Assembly (NCBI GenBank): GCA_016213405.1
Contig: JACRAM010000078.1
Location: 1-58,962, forward strand
DNA length: 58,962 nucleotides
Reading direction: 5' to 3'
From: Bacteroidota bacterium
GTDB taxonomy: Bacteria > Bacteroidota > Bacteroidia > Palsa-948
This document shows, one piece after another, positions 24,582 through 34,240 of the stretch (the first letter of the stretch is position 1; each line of letters begins with the position of its first letter). The notes beneath the pieces were generated by a model. The model saw only the letters and a program-made list of their open reading frames with translations, was not told the DNA's origin and ran no database searches. A program made the position numbers and the translations under genes.

Positions 24582-26753
24582 TTATTCGTCCCATTCTGTT
24601 TTATCATCGCCTTCACCCCCTTCGGAAGTGCTCTTGGTAACTTTAATTTCAGGTGCAGTTTTAGGACCATCAGTTGTTCCTGATGAAACATAATCTTTTC
24701 TCAGGATGGTGAATACAACCCTTCGGTTTATCTGCATGAGGAATTCGTAATCATCTTTATTTTTTTTCTCAGGGTAATTCTTATCAATCCATTTTTGCGA
24801 GAGAATGGTTTTTGCGGGCACTACTTTTCCGCTGGGGAGAGTTATGTCAGTTTGCAATTCAGAAGGGCGGCTTTCTCCGTATCCTGCAGGAGAAAGTCGG
24901 TTAGGGTCAATTCCTTTTTCGGCAATCAGATAATCTACGCAGGTTTTTGCACGATTAAATGAAAGTGTTTGATTATATTTTGCATCTGAACGATAATCTG
25001 TGTGTGCTGAAAGTTCCACGGTAATGTTTGGACTTTCACTCATGACCTTAACAAGAAACTCGAGAGAATCTTTTGGATTGGATGGATGCGACAAATCATA
25101 CATATCGAGATTGAATAATACAAGAGGCATTCTCATCTCCTTTACGATTTTCTTTAGAACAAAATCCTGACGGAAGTTAGTTGACTCTTTCAATCCAACA
25201 GTTGTGATTTTTGCTTTTGGATTTCCGAGAAGGGCATCAGGAAAGTCCGGAGTTTTGACATCAAGAGCAGATGCGCTCACCACATAAGAGGTGTTTGAAT
25301 TGATATAGCGAGTTTGTCCGTTTGTCTCATACTTGTAATAACCTTTCACGTCCGATTTTAATTCGAAGGACGTATTATCAGAGCCAACAAGTTTTACAGT
25401 TGCTCCGGGAACAGGGAGTTTTGTCAGTTCTTCTGTTACATAACCTTCCAGCATATAAAGCATCGGAGGAAGAATGAAAGAGTAAATATCATCTCCACCT
25501 TTTCCGCCAGCGCGGTTGGAAGTGAAGTATCCACGCTCATGTTCGCTTTCAAAAACAACAGCAAAGTCATCGCCAGCAGAATTGATCGGGTACTGCATAT
25601 TTTCAGGCTTCGTCCACTTATTGGTTCCACTCGCACTTGCTCTGAAAATATCAAAACCACCCATACCGAGATGCCCTGTTGAAGCAAAATACAGAGTTCC
25701 ATCATAGTGAAGAAAAGGGAAAGCTTCGTCTCCATCTGTATTAATATCCGGACCAAGATTCACGGGTTGACCCCATTCTTTTTTCTTGGTATCAAAGAGC
25801 GAGTAGTATAAATCCAAACCTCCGTAACCTGGGTTCAAACTATCTCTTAAGTCAGATGCAAAAATCATAACCTTTTCATCTTTGCTTAAAGCAGGATGCC
25901 CATAACTGAATGAATCAATATTGAATGGAAGAAGTGCTGGTTCATCCCAAGTCTGCCCTCGCTTAACTGTTCCGTAAATCTGGCATTTTGGATGTTTATT
26001 TTTTTCTGTTTTACAAAGTGTAAAATACATATTGCTTCCTTTTTCATCGAGTACACACGCTGCTTCATTATTCTTCGTGCTGATGGGTACTGGCAGTGGA
26101 GTAGGGGTGCTCCATTTTCCGTTCTTGTCGATTTTTGTCATGAAGAGATCCGCATACAACTGACCAACATTGACATCAACCTCACCGGTAGCGCCTTGAC
26201 GCGTAGAAGAGAATAGAAGAGTGGTGTATTTTTTTCTTTCAGCATACATAGGGCAGTAATCCCAGTCTTTGGTATTTATCTGCACCATATTTTCTACTTT
26301 GTATCTGGTGGGATTGTCTTTCCATTTTTGCGCAAGTTCGCATGACTTCGCTCCATTATCTCCTCGTTTGTCGGATGGAACTTCTTTCGCGTATTTTTCA
26401 TATTCGGCTTTTGCTTCAGGATATTTCTCCTGCATTTTCTGCATATCGGCAAGATATAACTGTGCGAGTGTTTTCTCGGAGCACTGTGCCTTGATGGATT
26501 TCTGATAATAAATTTCTGCTTGCTTAATATCATTAATCAAACGATAGCATTCAGCTGTTTTCCAGAGGCACTCGGGTTTTAATTTTTTAGGAGCTTTTTT
26601 GTATGCTGCTTTATACAAATCTATAGCACCATAATACTCAAAAGAGTTGTATTTTTTCTCCGCTTCCTTGTAGAAATTCTTCTGCGCATTTGCGCCTGCG
26701 CAAATAAGAAGTGCGAAAACAAATAAGCTGATTCGTTTATGCATTTTCATCAT
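24582..26753 (-). CDS. PorE-like OmpA family protein (TPR, PD40 propeller, CRD, OmpA)
   Basis: A 723-residue envelope protein. A signal peptide ending ICAGANAQ is followed by TPR-like helices (about residues 25-150), a PD40 propeller (strands such as LLFSSTRQGATGEVDV, ALSKDEKVMIFASD), a carboxypeptidase-regulatory domain (LEGYVTEELTKLPVPGATVK) and a C-terminal OmpA peptidoglycan-binding domain (ITVELSAHTDYRSDAKYNQ, LSFNRAKTCVDYL). This order matches PorE of the T9SS, an assignment inferred from architecture. The start at 26753 is chosen because the longer frame to 26873 crosses the likely promoter at 26844-26851. Confidence 0.85.
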   Translation of the reverse strand: MMKMHKRISLFVFALLICAGANAQKNFYKEAEKKYNSFEYYGAIDLYKAAYKKAPKKLKPECLWKTAECYRLINDIKQAEIYYQKSIKAQCSEKTLAQLYLADMQKMQEKYPEAKAEYEKYAKEVPSDKRGDNGAKSCELAQKWKDNPTRYKVENMVQINTKDWDYCPMYAERKKYTTLLFSSTRQGATGEVDVNVGQLYADLFMTKIDKNGKWSTPTPLPVPISTKNNEAACVLDEKGSNMYFTLCKTEKNKHPKCQIYGTVKRGQTWDEPALLPFNIDSFSYGHPALSKDEKVMIFASDLRDSLNPGYGGLDLYYSLFDTKKKEWGQPVNLGPDINTDGDEAFPFLHYDGTLYFASTGHLGMGGFDIFRASASGTNKWTKPENMQYPINSAGDDFAVVFESEHERGYFTSNRAGGKGGDDIYSFILPPMLYMLEGYVTEELTKLPVPGATVKLVGSDNTSFELKSDVKGYYKYETNGQTRYINSNTSYVVSASALDVKTPDFPDALLGNPKAKITTVGLKESTNFRQDFVLKKIVKEMRMPLVLFNLDMYDLSHPSNPKDSLEFLVKVMSESPNITVELSAHTDYRSDAKYNQTLSFNRAKTCVDYLIAEKGIDPNRLSPAGYGESRPSELQTDITLPSGKVVPAKTILSQKWIDKNYPEKKNKDDYEFLMQINRRVVFTILRKDYVSSGTTDGPKTAPEIKVTKSTSEGGEGDDKTEWDE

Positions 26754-26843
26754 GACAATGTTTTGTTCCGTCAGAAGACGGGTGGGTTCTTGAAAAGAGG
26801 GTGCTAAAATAGTTTTTTTGTTTGAATTAGCAAATTTAGTCGG

Positions 26844-26851
26844 CAAATATA
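26844..26851 (-). promoter_or_regulatory. -7 box of the OmpA/PD40 gene
   Basis: TATATTTG on the minus strand (26851-26844) fits TAnnTTTG and would give a leader of about 85 bases before the chosen start at 26753. No TTTG -33 box at the right spacing is seen. Confidence 0.4.
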
Positions 26852-26898
26852 TGTAATTCACCGATATATACATGTTCTTTGTCGAAACAAAGGAAGGG

Positions 26899-26931
26899 AA
26901 ACCTCATCCTCCTCAGGAAGATGGGGTTTTT
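26899..26931 (-). terminator. Possible terminator of glutamine synthetase gene
   Basis: An imperfect stem (AAACCTCATCCTCCT with AGGAAGATGGGGTTT) follows the glutamine synthetase stop by about 30 bases. The T-tract is weak on the minus strand. Confidence 0.4.
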
Positions 26932-26962
26932 AACTTATGAACGTTGGTCTGTTAAAGCAGAA

Positions 26963-29269
26963 TTAACGGGTAAAGAGCATTTCTCTGTATTTAGGTAAAG
27001 CCCACAATTCATCATCCACAATGAATTCTAATTTATCAGCATGTTCACGAATCTCATCAAAATAAGGTTTCACATATTCGCAATAAGCAGTTGCTTTTTC
27101 ATGAGCATCTTCTAAAGCGTTTGCTTTTTTGCGCGCTTCGATCATTTTGTAAACATTTTTCTGAATGGACGAAACCCGCTCAGAAATTTCACGGATGGTT
27201 TCCATCTGGGATCCAGCGAGAGATGAGAAGCCCCCGACCCCTGAAGGGGAGTTTTGAATTTCATAATCAAGAGAAAACTCTTCTGCACCGGCAAGCACCG
27301 CTTTTTTTGTTTTTGCTTTTTGCGAAACTGTTATTCCGTTTTCTCCCTTTAGGGCCGGGGCTAAGTCCTTCAGCCCTTTCACATTTTCAAGAAGGGTAGT
27401 TTGATATTTTATGGCGGAAGGAATGATTTGTCCTAACGCAATTTCTCCCATCATGCGTGATTCAATCTGAATTTTTTTCATGTACGTTTCCAGATGAATT
27501 TCATAGCGCGCGTATTGTTCGCGTTCGGTCATGATGTTGTTCTGTTCAAACAGCTTCACGAATTCTTTACGCGTGAAAATTTTCAGCGCTTCAGGAGTTG
27601 TTTTGATATTGGAAAGTCCGCGCTTCTTCGCTTCTTTCACCCATTCTTCGCCATAACCGTTTCCTTCAAAGAGGATTTTTTTGGTAGCGATAATATAATC
27701 ACGCAGAACGCGGAAGATGGCTTCATCTTTCTCCACATTTTTCTTTATCAAAGCGTCAACTTCTTTTTTGAACTGATTGAGCTGATTTGCCATAATCGTA
27801 TTCAGAATCGTCATTGCCTGAGAGCAATTTGCCGATGAACCAACAGCGCGGAACTCAAATTTATTTCCGGTGAATGCAAACGGAGAAGTTCTGTTTCTGT
27901 CTGTGTTGTCTAAAAGTATTTCAGGAATTTTTCCGATGTTAAGCTTCAATGCTGTCTTTTCTTCCGGAGTCATTTTTCCTGTCTTCACTTTTTTCTCAAT
28001 GTCTTCTAACACTTTTGTAAGCTGTGTGCCGATGAAGATGGAAACAATTGCGGGAGGAGCTTCGTTCGCGCCTAAGCGGTGGTCGTTTCCTGCTGATGCA
28101 ATTCCTGCTCTGAGTAAATCAGCATTATCGTGCACCGCTTTAATTGTGTTCACAAAAAAAGTAAGGAACTGCAAATTTGTCTTAGGAGTTTTTCCCGGTG
28201 ATAACAAATTTTTTCCTGTATTGGTTGAAAGACTCCAGTTGTTGTGCTTTCCGCTTCCGTTAATTCCCGCAAAAGGTTTTTCGTGCAAGAGGACGCGGAA
28301 GTTGTGTCTGCGCGCAACTTTTTCCATCATGTCCATCAAAAGAAGATTGTGATCAACTGCCAGATTTGCTTCTTCGAAAACAGGAGCGCACTCAAATTGG
28401 TTGGGCGCAACTTCGTTGTGGCGTGTCTTGATGGGGATTCCTAATTTGTAACATTCAATTTCAAAATCGCGGATATACGCAAGCACTCTTTCTGGAATCG
28501 AACCAAAGTAATGGTCTTCGAGTTGCTGACCTTTTGCGCCCTCGTTTCCGAAAAGTGCTCTGCCGGTGAAAGCAATATCGGGACGAGCATTATAAAACGC
28601 AGTGTCGATCAGAAAATATTCCTGTTCCCATCCAAGTGTAGAATTTACTTTCGTTACGTTCTTATCAAAATACTGGCAAACTTCAGTTGCTGATTTATCC
28701 AACGCGTGAATTGCTTTCAACAGCGGAGTTTTATAATCGAGCGATTCGCCTGTGTAAGAAATATAAATGGTAGGAATGCAAAGCGTTTGTCCGATGATGA
28801 ATGCGGGAGAAGTAGGATCCCATGCAGTGTAACCGCGCGCCTCAAAAGTGCTGCGTATTCCTCCGCTCGGAAAAGAAGAAGCATCCGGTTCTTGCTGAAC
28901 CAACTGTTCGCCATCAAAACGCTCGAGTGCTTTTCCATCTTCAATATTTTGTGCGAACGCATCGTGCTTTTCTGCCGTGCTTCCGGTGAGCGGCTGAAAC
29001 CAATGCGTGTAGTGCGAAACACCTTTGCTCATCGCCCATGCTTTCATATTCGAAGCCACATCATCGGCAATGCTGCGGTCAATTTTTGTCCCGAGTTCCA
29101 TGGCGGAGAGAACACTTTTATACGCTTCGTCCGAAAGCCATTTCTTCATCGTCTCTTTATTGAAAACATTTTCTCCGTAAAATTCGGATACGGTTGCTTT
29201 GGGTAGTTCCACGTTTACCGGAACTCTGTTCAGCACTTCTTCCAGCGCCTTGAATCTTTGAATTGCCAT
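26963..29269 (-). CDS. glnN: Glutamine synthetase type III
   Basis: A 768-residue GSIII that makes glutamine from glutamate, ammonia and ATP as a dodecamer. It is recognised by the long N-terminal GSIII domain (SHYTHWFQPLTGSTAEKHDAF), the ATP-grasp region GKHNNWSLSTNTGKNLL, LRAGIASAGNDHRLGANEAP and FRAVGSSANCSQAMT. The family is usually near 730 residues. The excess lies near residues 640-690, where two peptides (ALKGENGI and QNSPSGVGGF) come from GC-rich palindromic repeats at 27229-27256 and 27351-27360. It stands alone downstream of the his operon. Confidence 0.95.
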   Translation of the reverse strand: MAIQRFKALEEVLNRVPVNVELPKATVSEFYGENVFNKETMKKWLSDEAYKSVLSAMELGTKIDRSIADDVASNMKAWAMSKGVSHYTHWFQPLTGSTAEKHDAFAQNIEDGKALERFDGEQLVQQEPDASSFPSGGIRSTFEARGYTAWDPTSPAFIIGQTLCIPTIYISYTGESLDYKTPLLKAIHALDKSATEVCQYFDKNVTKVNSTLGWEQEYFLIDTAFYNARPDIAFTGRALFGNEGAKGQQLEDHYFGSIPERVLAYIRDFEIECYKLGIPIKTRHNEVAPNQFECAPVFEEANLAVDHNLLLMDMMEKVARRHNFRVLLHEKPFAGINGSGKHNNWSLSTNTGKNLLSPGKTPKTNLQFLTFFVNTIKAVHDNADLLRAGIASAGNDHRLGANEAPPAIVSIFIGTQLTKVLEDIEKKVKTGKMTPEEKTALKLNIGKIPEILLDNTDRNRTSPFAFTGNKFEFRAVGSSANCSQAMTILNTIMANQLNQFKKEVDALIKKNVEKDEAIFRVLRDYIIATKKILFEGNGYGEEWVKEAKKRGLSNIKTTPEALKIFTRKEFVKLFEQNNIMTEREQYARYEIHLETYMKKIQIESRMMGEIALGQIIPSAIKYQTTLLENVKGLKDLAPALKGENGITVSQKAKTKKAVLAGAEEFSLDYEIQNSPSGVGGFSSLAGSQMETIREISERVSSIQKNVYKMIEARKKANALEDAHEKATAYCEYVKPYFDEIREHADKLEFIVDDELWALPKYREMLFTR

Positions 29270-29376
29270 GTTTTAGTTGAAAGTTTAAGAGTTTATGTAT
29301 AATAAGTTGATAAATCTGGTGCAAGTATACAGAAAATAGGGGGTATGTAGTAAAAAAGTGTTACTTTTTATTAACG

Positions 29377-29417
29377 AACCCCATGTTTTTGTTAGTCGAA
29401 GACAAAAAAATGTGGTT
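29377..29417. repeat. Inverted repeat between hisA and glutamine synthetase
   Basis: AACCCCATGTTTTTGT at 29377-29392 pairs with ACAAAAAAATGTGGTT at 29402-29417 at 14 of 16 positions around a 9-base loop. It may end his operon transcription, although no T-tract follows on the minus strand. Confidence 0.5.
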
Positions 29418-29458
29418 TTATGAGTATGCCAATAATTATTAAGTGGAGAAGGTGGAAA

Positions 29459-30181
29459 CTAGAAAAGGTAAGGTTTGAGGTCGGATAATATAATAGTTCC
29501 CTCGTAGATTGCTTTGCCGATGATGGCACCTGAACATCCAGCCTGCCGAACCGCTTCAATATTTTCTATCGAAGAGACGCCACCGCTAGCAATTAAATTA
29601 ATGGTGGGAACTTCTTCTTTTATCTTTTTATATAATTCGATTGACGCACCTTGCATCATTCCATCCTTTGAAATATCCGTGCAGAAAATATTTTTTACTC
29701 CTTTTTCTGAATTTGTATTAATGAAATTAATAACAGAAATTTCAGTTTGTTCTGTCCAGCCACTTACGACAATCTTTTCGTTCTTCACATCAGCGCCCAG
29801 AAGGATTTTTTCAGAGCCATATTTTTTTACCCACATAAAAAAAAGCGTAGGATTTTTTATAGCAATGCTTCCGATGGTTGCAATGCTTGCACCGGCATTG
29901 TAAACAGACGTAATATCAACATCTGTTTTTATGCCTCCTCCGAAATCAATAACCAGTTTTGTTTTAGAGGCAATGTTTTCCAAAACTTTCTGATTGACGA
30001 TGGTTCCTTTCTTTGCTCCGTCCAGGTCAACTAAGTGCAAGCGCTTTATCCCTGCATCTTCAAATTGTTTTGCAACTTCTAAAGGACTCTCATTATAAAT
30101 TTTCTTCTGTGAATAGTCTCCTTGCGAAAGGCGGACACATTTGCCTTCTATGATATCTATAGCCGGAATAATCTCAATCAT
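29459..30181 (-). CDS. hisA: 1-(5-phosphoribosyl)-5-[(5-phosphoribosylamino)methylideneamino]imidazole-4-carboxamide isomerase
   Basis: A 240-residue (beta/alpha)8 barrel that isomerises ProFAR to PRFAR in histidine synthesis. It shows IIPAIDIIEGKCVRLSQGDY, HLVDLDGAKKGTI, the phosphate-binding GGIKTDVDI and the C-terminal IASGGVSSIENIEAV. It overlaps hisH by four bases (ATGA). It is the last his gene seen; hisF and hisIE do not follow. Confidence 0.96.
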   Translation of the reverse strand: MIEIIPAIDIIEGKCVRLSQGDYSQKKIYNESPLEVAKQFEDAGIKRLHLVDLDGAKKGTIVNQKVLENIASKTKLVIDFGGGIKTDVDITSVYNAGASIATIGSIAIKNPTLFFMWVKKYGSEKILLGADVKNEKIVVSGWTEQTEISVINFINTNSEKGVKNIFCTDISKDGMMQGASIELYKKIKEEVPTINLIASGGVSSIENIEAVRQAGCSGAIIGKAIYEGTIILSDLKPYLF

Positions 30182-30768
30182 AATTTTAGAAAATTCTCCA
30201 GGAGTTTTTGTCCGGCTTCAGAAGATTTCTCAGGATGAAATTGCACTCCGTAAAAATTATTTTTCTGTAATGCTGAACTGTATTCCAAAATATAATTTGT
30301 TGTTGCAATTGTATGGTTCCCTTTCTCTGCATAATACCCGTGAACGAAATACATGTATTCATTTTCTTTTATTCCTTCAAATACTTTTCCTTTCAAAGAC
30401 AAAACTGTATTCCATCCAATCTGAGGTATTTTTTCTTCCTTTAGAGTTGTGAAAAACTTTTTAACCTCCATTGGAAAAATTCCAAAACAATCTGTATCTC
30501 CTTCTTCAGAATGATTGCACATGAGTTGCATCCCCAAACATATTCCGAGCGTTGGTTGTTTTAAGTTCTTAATCACTTTATCCAGTTTTTTTTCTTTCAG
30601 ATATTGCATTGCCGAACTGGCTTCTCCAACTCCGGGAAAAATTACTTTGTCTGCTGATTGAATTTCCCGAGAATTGTCAGATAAAATTCCTTTGACGCCA
30701 ATTCTTTCCAGCGCAAAAAGAACAGATTGCACATTACCAGCGTTGTATTTTATGATTACAACTTTCAA
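30178..30768 (-). CDS. hisH: Imidazole glycerol phosphate synthase, glutamine amidotransferase subunit
   Basis: A 196-residue class I glutamine amidotransferase that supplies ammonia to HisF. It shows the oxyanion region [13 protein letters not shown], the catalytic Cys in [10 protein letters not shown] and the His-Glu pair in VQFHPEKS. It overlaps hisB and hisA by four bases each. Its partner hisF is not in the window. Confidence 0.96.
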   Translation of the reverse strand: MKVVIIKYNAGNVQSVLFALERIGVKGILSDNSREIQSADKVIFPGVGEASSAMQYLKEKKLDKVIKNLKQPTLGICLGMQLMCNHSEEGDTDCFGIFPMEVKKFFTTLKEEKIPQIGWNTVLSLKGKVFEGIKENEYMYFVHGYYAEKGNHTIATTNYILEYSSALQKNNFYGVQFHPEKSSEAGQKLLENFLKL

Positions 30769-31889
30769 AGCAGTCCTTTTGTACTTGGTAATTGCATATT
30801 GTCTTTATCTCTTTTCACTGCCATTTTAACCGCTTTTGCAAATGCCTTGAAGATGGCTTCTATTTTATGGTGCTCATTGGTCCCTTCAGCTTTAATATTC
30901 AGATTGCATTTTGCGGAATCAGAAAATGATTTGAAGAAATGAAAAAACATTTCCGCAGGCATCTCTCCTATTTTTTCCCGCTTGAATTCTGCATTCCATT
31001 CAATCCAGTTGCGACCGCCAAAATCAATAGCAACTTGAGCCAAGCAATCATCCATAGGCAGACAAAATCCGTAGCGCTCAATTCCTCTTTTATCTCCAAG
31101 CGCTTTTGAAAAAGATTCTCCAAGAGCAATTCCCACATCCTCAATCGTGTGGTGTTCGTCAATATGTAAATCTCCTTTGGCAGAAATATTCAAATCTATA
31201 TTTCCGTGCTTTGCAATTTGTTCAAGCATATGGTCGAAAAAAGAAAGCCCGGTAGATATTTTTGCTTTTCCTTTACCATCTAAATCCAATTCAATGTAAA
31301 TGTTAGTTTCATTTGTTTTTCTGATATGAGAAACTTTTCTTGAGGGAAAATGAAAGAATTTGTAAATCTCATTCCAATCCTTTGCATCCAACGCGAGTGC
31401 TTCTTTTAATTCAGCAGGAACTTTCATTTTTCTATTCAGAGCATTACGGATAAGAATTGCTTTTGAACCAAGATTTTTTGCAAGCTTCAGATCGGTAAGC
31501 CGGTCGCCAATGACAAATGAATTTTTTAAGTCATAATCTCCCGTCAGATATTTTTTCAGCATCCCGGTTTGCGGTTTTCTATTGGGAGAATTGTCGTCAT
31601 CAAAAGATTTGTCAATAAAAACTGCCGAGAAATTTACTCCTTCATTTTTTAGTGTTGTCAGCATTTTTCCCTGTACAAGATTGAATGTTTTTTTGGGGTA
31701 TTTTTTTGTGCCAAGCCCGTCCTGGTTGGAAACCATAACAAATTCAAAATCTGATTCCTCCTTGATTTTCCTCAGTGTTGAAATTGCAAAAGGAAGAAAT
31801 TCCAGTTTTTCCAGTGTGTCAATTTGAAATACAACAGGCGGCTCTACGATGATAGTACCGTCTCTGTCTAAGAATAAAACTTTTTTCAT
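30765..31889 (-). CDS. hisB: Bifunctional histidinol-phosphatase / imidazoleglycerol-phosphate dehydratase
   Basis: A 374-residue fusion enzyme catalysing steps 7 and 9 of histidine synthesis. The N-terminal HAD phosphatase (about residues 1-165) has [15 protein letters not shown] and the late motif [17 protein letters not shown]. The C-terminal dehydratase (about 185-374) has [29 protein letters not shown] and [15 protein letters not shown]. It overlaps hisC and hisH by four bases each. Confidence 0.97.
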   Translation of the reverse strand: MKKVLFLDRDGTIIVEPPVVFQIDTLEKLEFLPFAISTLRKIKEESDFEFVMVSNQDGLGTKKYPKKTFNLVQGKMLTTLKNEGVNFSAVFIDKSFDDDNSPNRKPQTGMLKKYLTGDYDLKNSFVIGDRLTDLKLAKNLGSKAILIRNALNRKMKVPAELKEALALDAKDWNEIYKFFHFPSRKVSHIRKTNETNIYIELDLDGKGKAKISTGLSFFDHMLEQIAKHGNIDLNISAKGDLHIDEHHTIEDVGIALGESFSKALGDKRGIERYGFCLPMDDCLAQVAIDFGGRNWIEWNAEFKREKIGEMPAEMFFHFFKSFSDSAKCNLNIKAEGTNEHHKIEAIFKAFAKAVKMAVKRDKDNMQLPSTKGLL

Positions 31890-32932
31890 TTGTATTGATT
31901 TAGAACTGCTAACAGTTTTTTATTTTCATCTTTTGTTCCCACAGTGATTCTCAAACAACCTTCGCAAAGAGCAATATTACTTCTGTCGCGCACAATAATC
32001 CCCGTCCCAACTAAATATTTGTAAATCTTTTTCGGCTCGGTAGTTTTTACTAAGAGAAAATTTGCATCGCTGGGAAATATTTTTTGCACGAATGAAAAAT
32101 CAGCAAGTGACTTCGTCAGCTTTTCTCTTTCATTTACAATTTCTTTTATCCAGTTATTCACTTGTTCAATATTATCCAAAGCTTTTATCGCAAGTTGCTG
32201 TGAAGCCTCATTAATATTGTAAGGCGGCTTTATTTTGTTGAACACGGAAATAATTTCTTCGCTCGCGAACGCCATACCGATTCTCAACCCAGCCATTCCC
32301 CATGCTTTGGAAAGTGTTTGCATCACAACGAGATTGGAATATTTATTTAGCTCAGGAGTGAAGCTTTTCTGTTTTGAGAAATTAATGTACGCTTCATCAA
32401 TCACCATAATACCTCTAAAATTATTCAGGATAAATTCTATGTCTTCTCTCTCTAATGAATTACCTGTTGGGTTGTTCGGAGAGCAGAGAAAAATCAGTTT
32501 CGTATTATCGTTCACGACTTCGGAAATTCCTTCAGCATTTAATTGAAATTCTGCTGTGAGCGAAACCTTTTTTATGATAACATCATTGATGTTTGCCGAC
32601 ACTTCAAACATTCCGTACGTTGGCGGAAGGAGAATTACATTGTCTTTACCGGGATTGCAGAAAGCTCGGTAAAGAATGTCAATCACCTCATCACTTCCGT
32701 TGCCGAGAAAAATATTTTTTACAGGTACTCCTTTTATTTTTGAAATCTTTTCTTTCAGTTTTAGTTGATGCGGGTCAGGATAGCGGTTGTAGTTTTTCTC
32801 CAGCGGAGAGCCATGTGCATTTTCGTTCGCATCCAGAAAAACACTTGCTTCTCCCTTGAACTCATCTCTTGCAGAGGAATAAGGAACAAGATTTTTTATG
32901 TTCTCTCGTATTATTTTATTTAAATCAAACAT
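31886..32932 (-). CDS. hisC: Histidinol-phosphate aminotransferase
   Basis: A 348-residue PLP-dependent class II aminotransferase that converts imidazole acetol phosphate to L-histidinol phosphate. It shows [35 protein letters not shown] and the PLP lysine in [15 protein letters not shown]. It overlaps hisD by eight bases and hisB by four, consistent with translational coupling. Confidence 0.96.
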   Translation of the reverse strand: MFDLNKIIRENIKNLVPYSSARDEFKGEASVFLDANENAHGSPLEKNYNRYPDPHQLKLKEKISKIKGVPVKNIFLGNGSDEVIDILYRAFCNPGKDNVILLPPTYGMFEVSANINDVIIKKVSLTAEFQLNAEGISEVVNDNTKLIFLCSPNNPTGNSLEREDIEFILNNFRGIMVIDEAYINFSKQKSFTPELNKYSNLVVMQTLSKAWGMAGLRIGMAFASEEIISVFNKIKPPYNINEASQQLAIKALDNIEQVNNWIKEIVNEREKLTKSLADFSFVQKIFPSDANFLLVKTTEPKKIYKYLVGTGIIVRDRSNIALCEGCLRITVGTKDENKKLLAVLNQYK

Positions 32933-34190
32933 TTTTATTCAATCTTATTGTTACAGCATTTTTGTGAGCATTTAATCCTTCTGCATCTGCCATTAGCTCA
33001 ACTGCCTTGCCGATTTTTTTCAATCCCTCTTTCGATAATTTCTGAAAAGTAATTTTCTTCACAAAACTGTCTAATGAAACCCCACTATAAGATTTTGCAT
33101 AACTGTTTGTTGGCAAAGTGTGGTTTGTCCCCGATGCATAATCACCTGCGCTTTCAGGAGAATAATTGCCGATGAAAACAGAGCCTGCATTAATTACTTT
33201 CGTTGCAAGTTTATCAGCATCCTTGCAGGAAACAATCAAATGCTCAGGCGCATATTCATTCAGCAAATCAATTGCCTCTTTTTTATTCTTGACAAGAATT
33301 GCTTTGCTGTTCTGTAGTGCCTTCATTGCAATTTCTTTTCTGGGAAGTTTTTCTAATTGAAGCGATATTTCCTTTTGAACTCCCTGAATTATTTTTTCAG
33401 AATCAGAAACTAAAATCACTTGTGAGTCCGCTCCATGCTCTGCCTGAGAAAGTAAATCAGAAGCTACAAACGCAGGAATACAACTTTCATCCGCCAGCAC
33501 CGCAACTTCGGAAGGACCCGCAGGCATGTCTATGGCGATGCCATCTTTCTGTATTAATTGTTTCGCACAGGTCACGTATTGATTTCCAGGACCAAATATC
33601 TTATTCACTTTCGGAATAGTTTCTGTTCCGTAAGCCATCGCTCCAATCGCTTGTGCTCCTCCTGCTTTGAAAACTTTTTTAATGCCAACCAGCTTTGCTA
33701 CATATAATATAGTATCGTCCGCGGAAGGAGTACAAAGAATAATTTCTTTACATCCGGCAATTCTTGCAGGAATTCCGAGCATTAGTATTGAAGAAAATAA
33801 GGGTGCGCTTCCTCCGGGAATATACAGCCCGACATTTTCTATTGCAACAGATTTCCTCCAGCACTTTACTCCTTTAACCGTTTCAATCACTATTACTTTT
33901 TCCTTTTGTGCGAGGTGAAATTTTTCAATGTTTCTTTTTGCTAACTGAATGGCAGATTTTAATTCTTTGGAAATGGCCTCACCCCATCCCTCTCCGAAGG
34001 AGAGGGGGTTGGGATCAAAATCTACTTTATCAAATTGACGGGAATATTTCTGTAATGCTGAATTTCCATTCTCCTTCACATCATTCAAAATAGTCTGAAT
34101 AGAATTTTCCAGTGCAGAAGAATCCATTGAAGGACGCCTCAGCAATTCCGCCCATTCATTTCGTTTCGGGTATTTAATTATTTGCATCAT
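32925..34190 (-). CDS. hisD: Histidinol dehydrogenase
   Basis: A 421-residue zinc- and NAD-dependent enzyme that oxidises L-histidinol to L-histidine. Signatures are YIPGGSAPLFSSILMLGIPA, GPGNQYVTCAKQL, DMPAGPSEVAVLADE and the late GTNHTLPTN. Start choice is open: ATG at 34190 gives the normal N-terminus (MMQIIKYPKR), while GTG at 34241 overlaps the hisG stop by four bases but adds 17 residues coded by a GC-rich palindrome. Inside the gene PNPLSFGEGWGE is coded by another palindrome (33977-34016). Both suggest repeat insertion into the operon. Confidence 0.95.
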   Translation of the reverse strand: MMQIIKYPKRNEWAELLRRPSMDSSALENSIQTILNDVKENGNSALQKYSRQFDKVDFDPNPLSFGEGWGEAISKELKSAIQLAKRNIEKFHLAQKEKVIVIETVKGVKCWRKSVAIENVGLYIPGGSAPLFSSILMLGIPARIAGCKEIILCTPSADDTILYVAKLVGIKKVFKAGGAQAIGAMAYGTETIPKVNKIFGPGNQYVTCAKQLIQKDGIAIDMPAGPSEVAVLADESCIPAFVASDLLSQAEHGADSQVILVSDSEKIIQGVQKEISLQLEKLPRKEIAMKALQNSKAILVKNKKEAIDLLNEYAPEHLIVSCKDADKLATKVINAGSVFIGNYSPESAGDYASGTNHTLPTNSYAKSYSGVSLDSFVKKITFQKLSKEGLKKIGKAVELMADAEGLNAHKNAVTIRLNKNV

Positions 34191-34205
34191 CTGTTTTTTC
34201 TTTCT

Positions 34206-34240
34206 CCCTTCCCTTGGGGAAGGGTTGGGGATGGGCTTCA
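34206..34240. repeat. GC-rich palindrome at the hisG-hisD junction
   Basis: CCCTTCCC at 34206-34213 pairs with GGGGAAGGG at 34216-34224, followed by TTGGGGATGGGCTTC. This is the same element, in opposite orientation, as at 6343-6378. It separates the otherwise overlapping his genes. Confidence 0.7.

Noticed and set aside
26754-26873. N-terminal extension of the PorE-like protein
   Set aside because: It would precede the signal peptide by 40 residues and cross the likely -7 box, so translation from 26753 is preferred.
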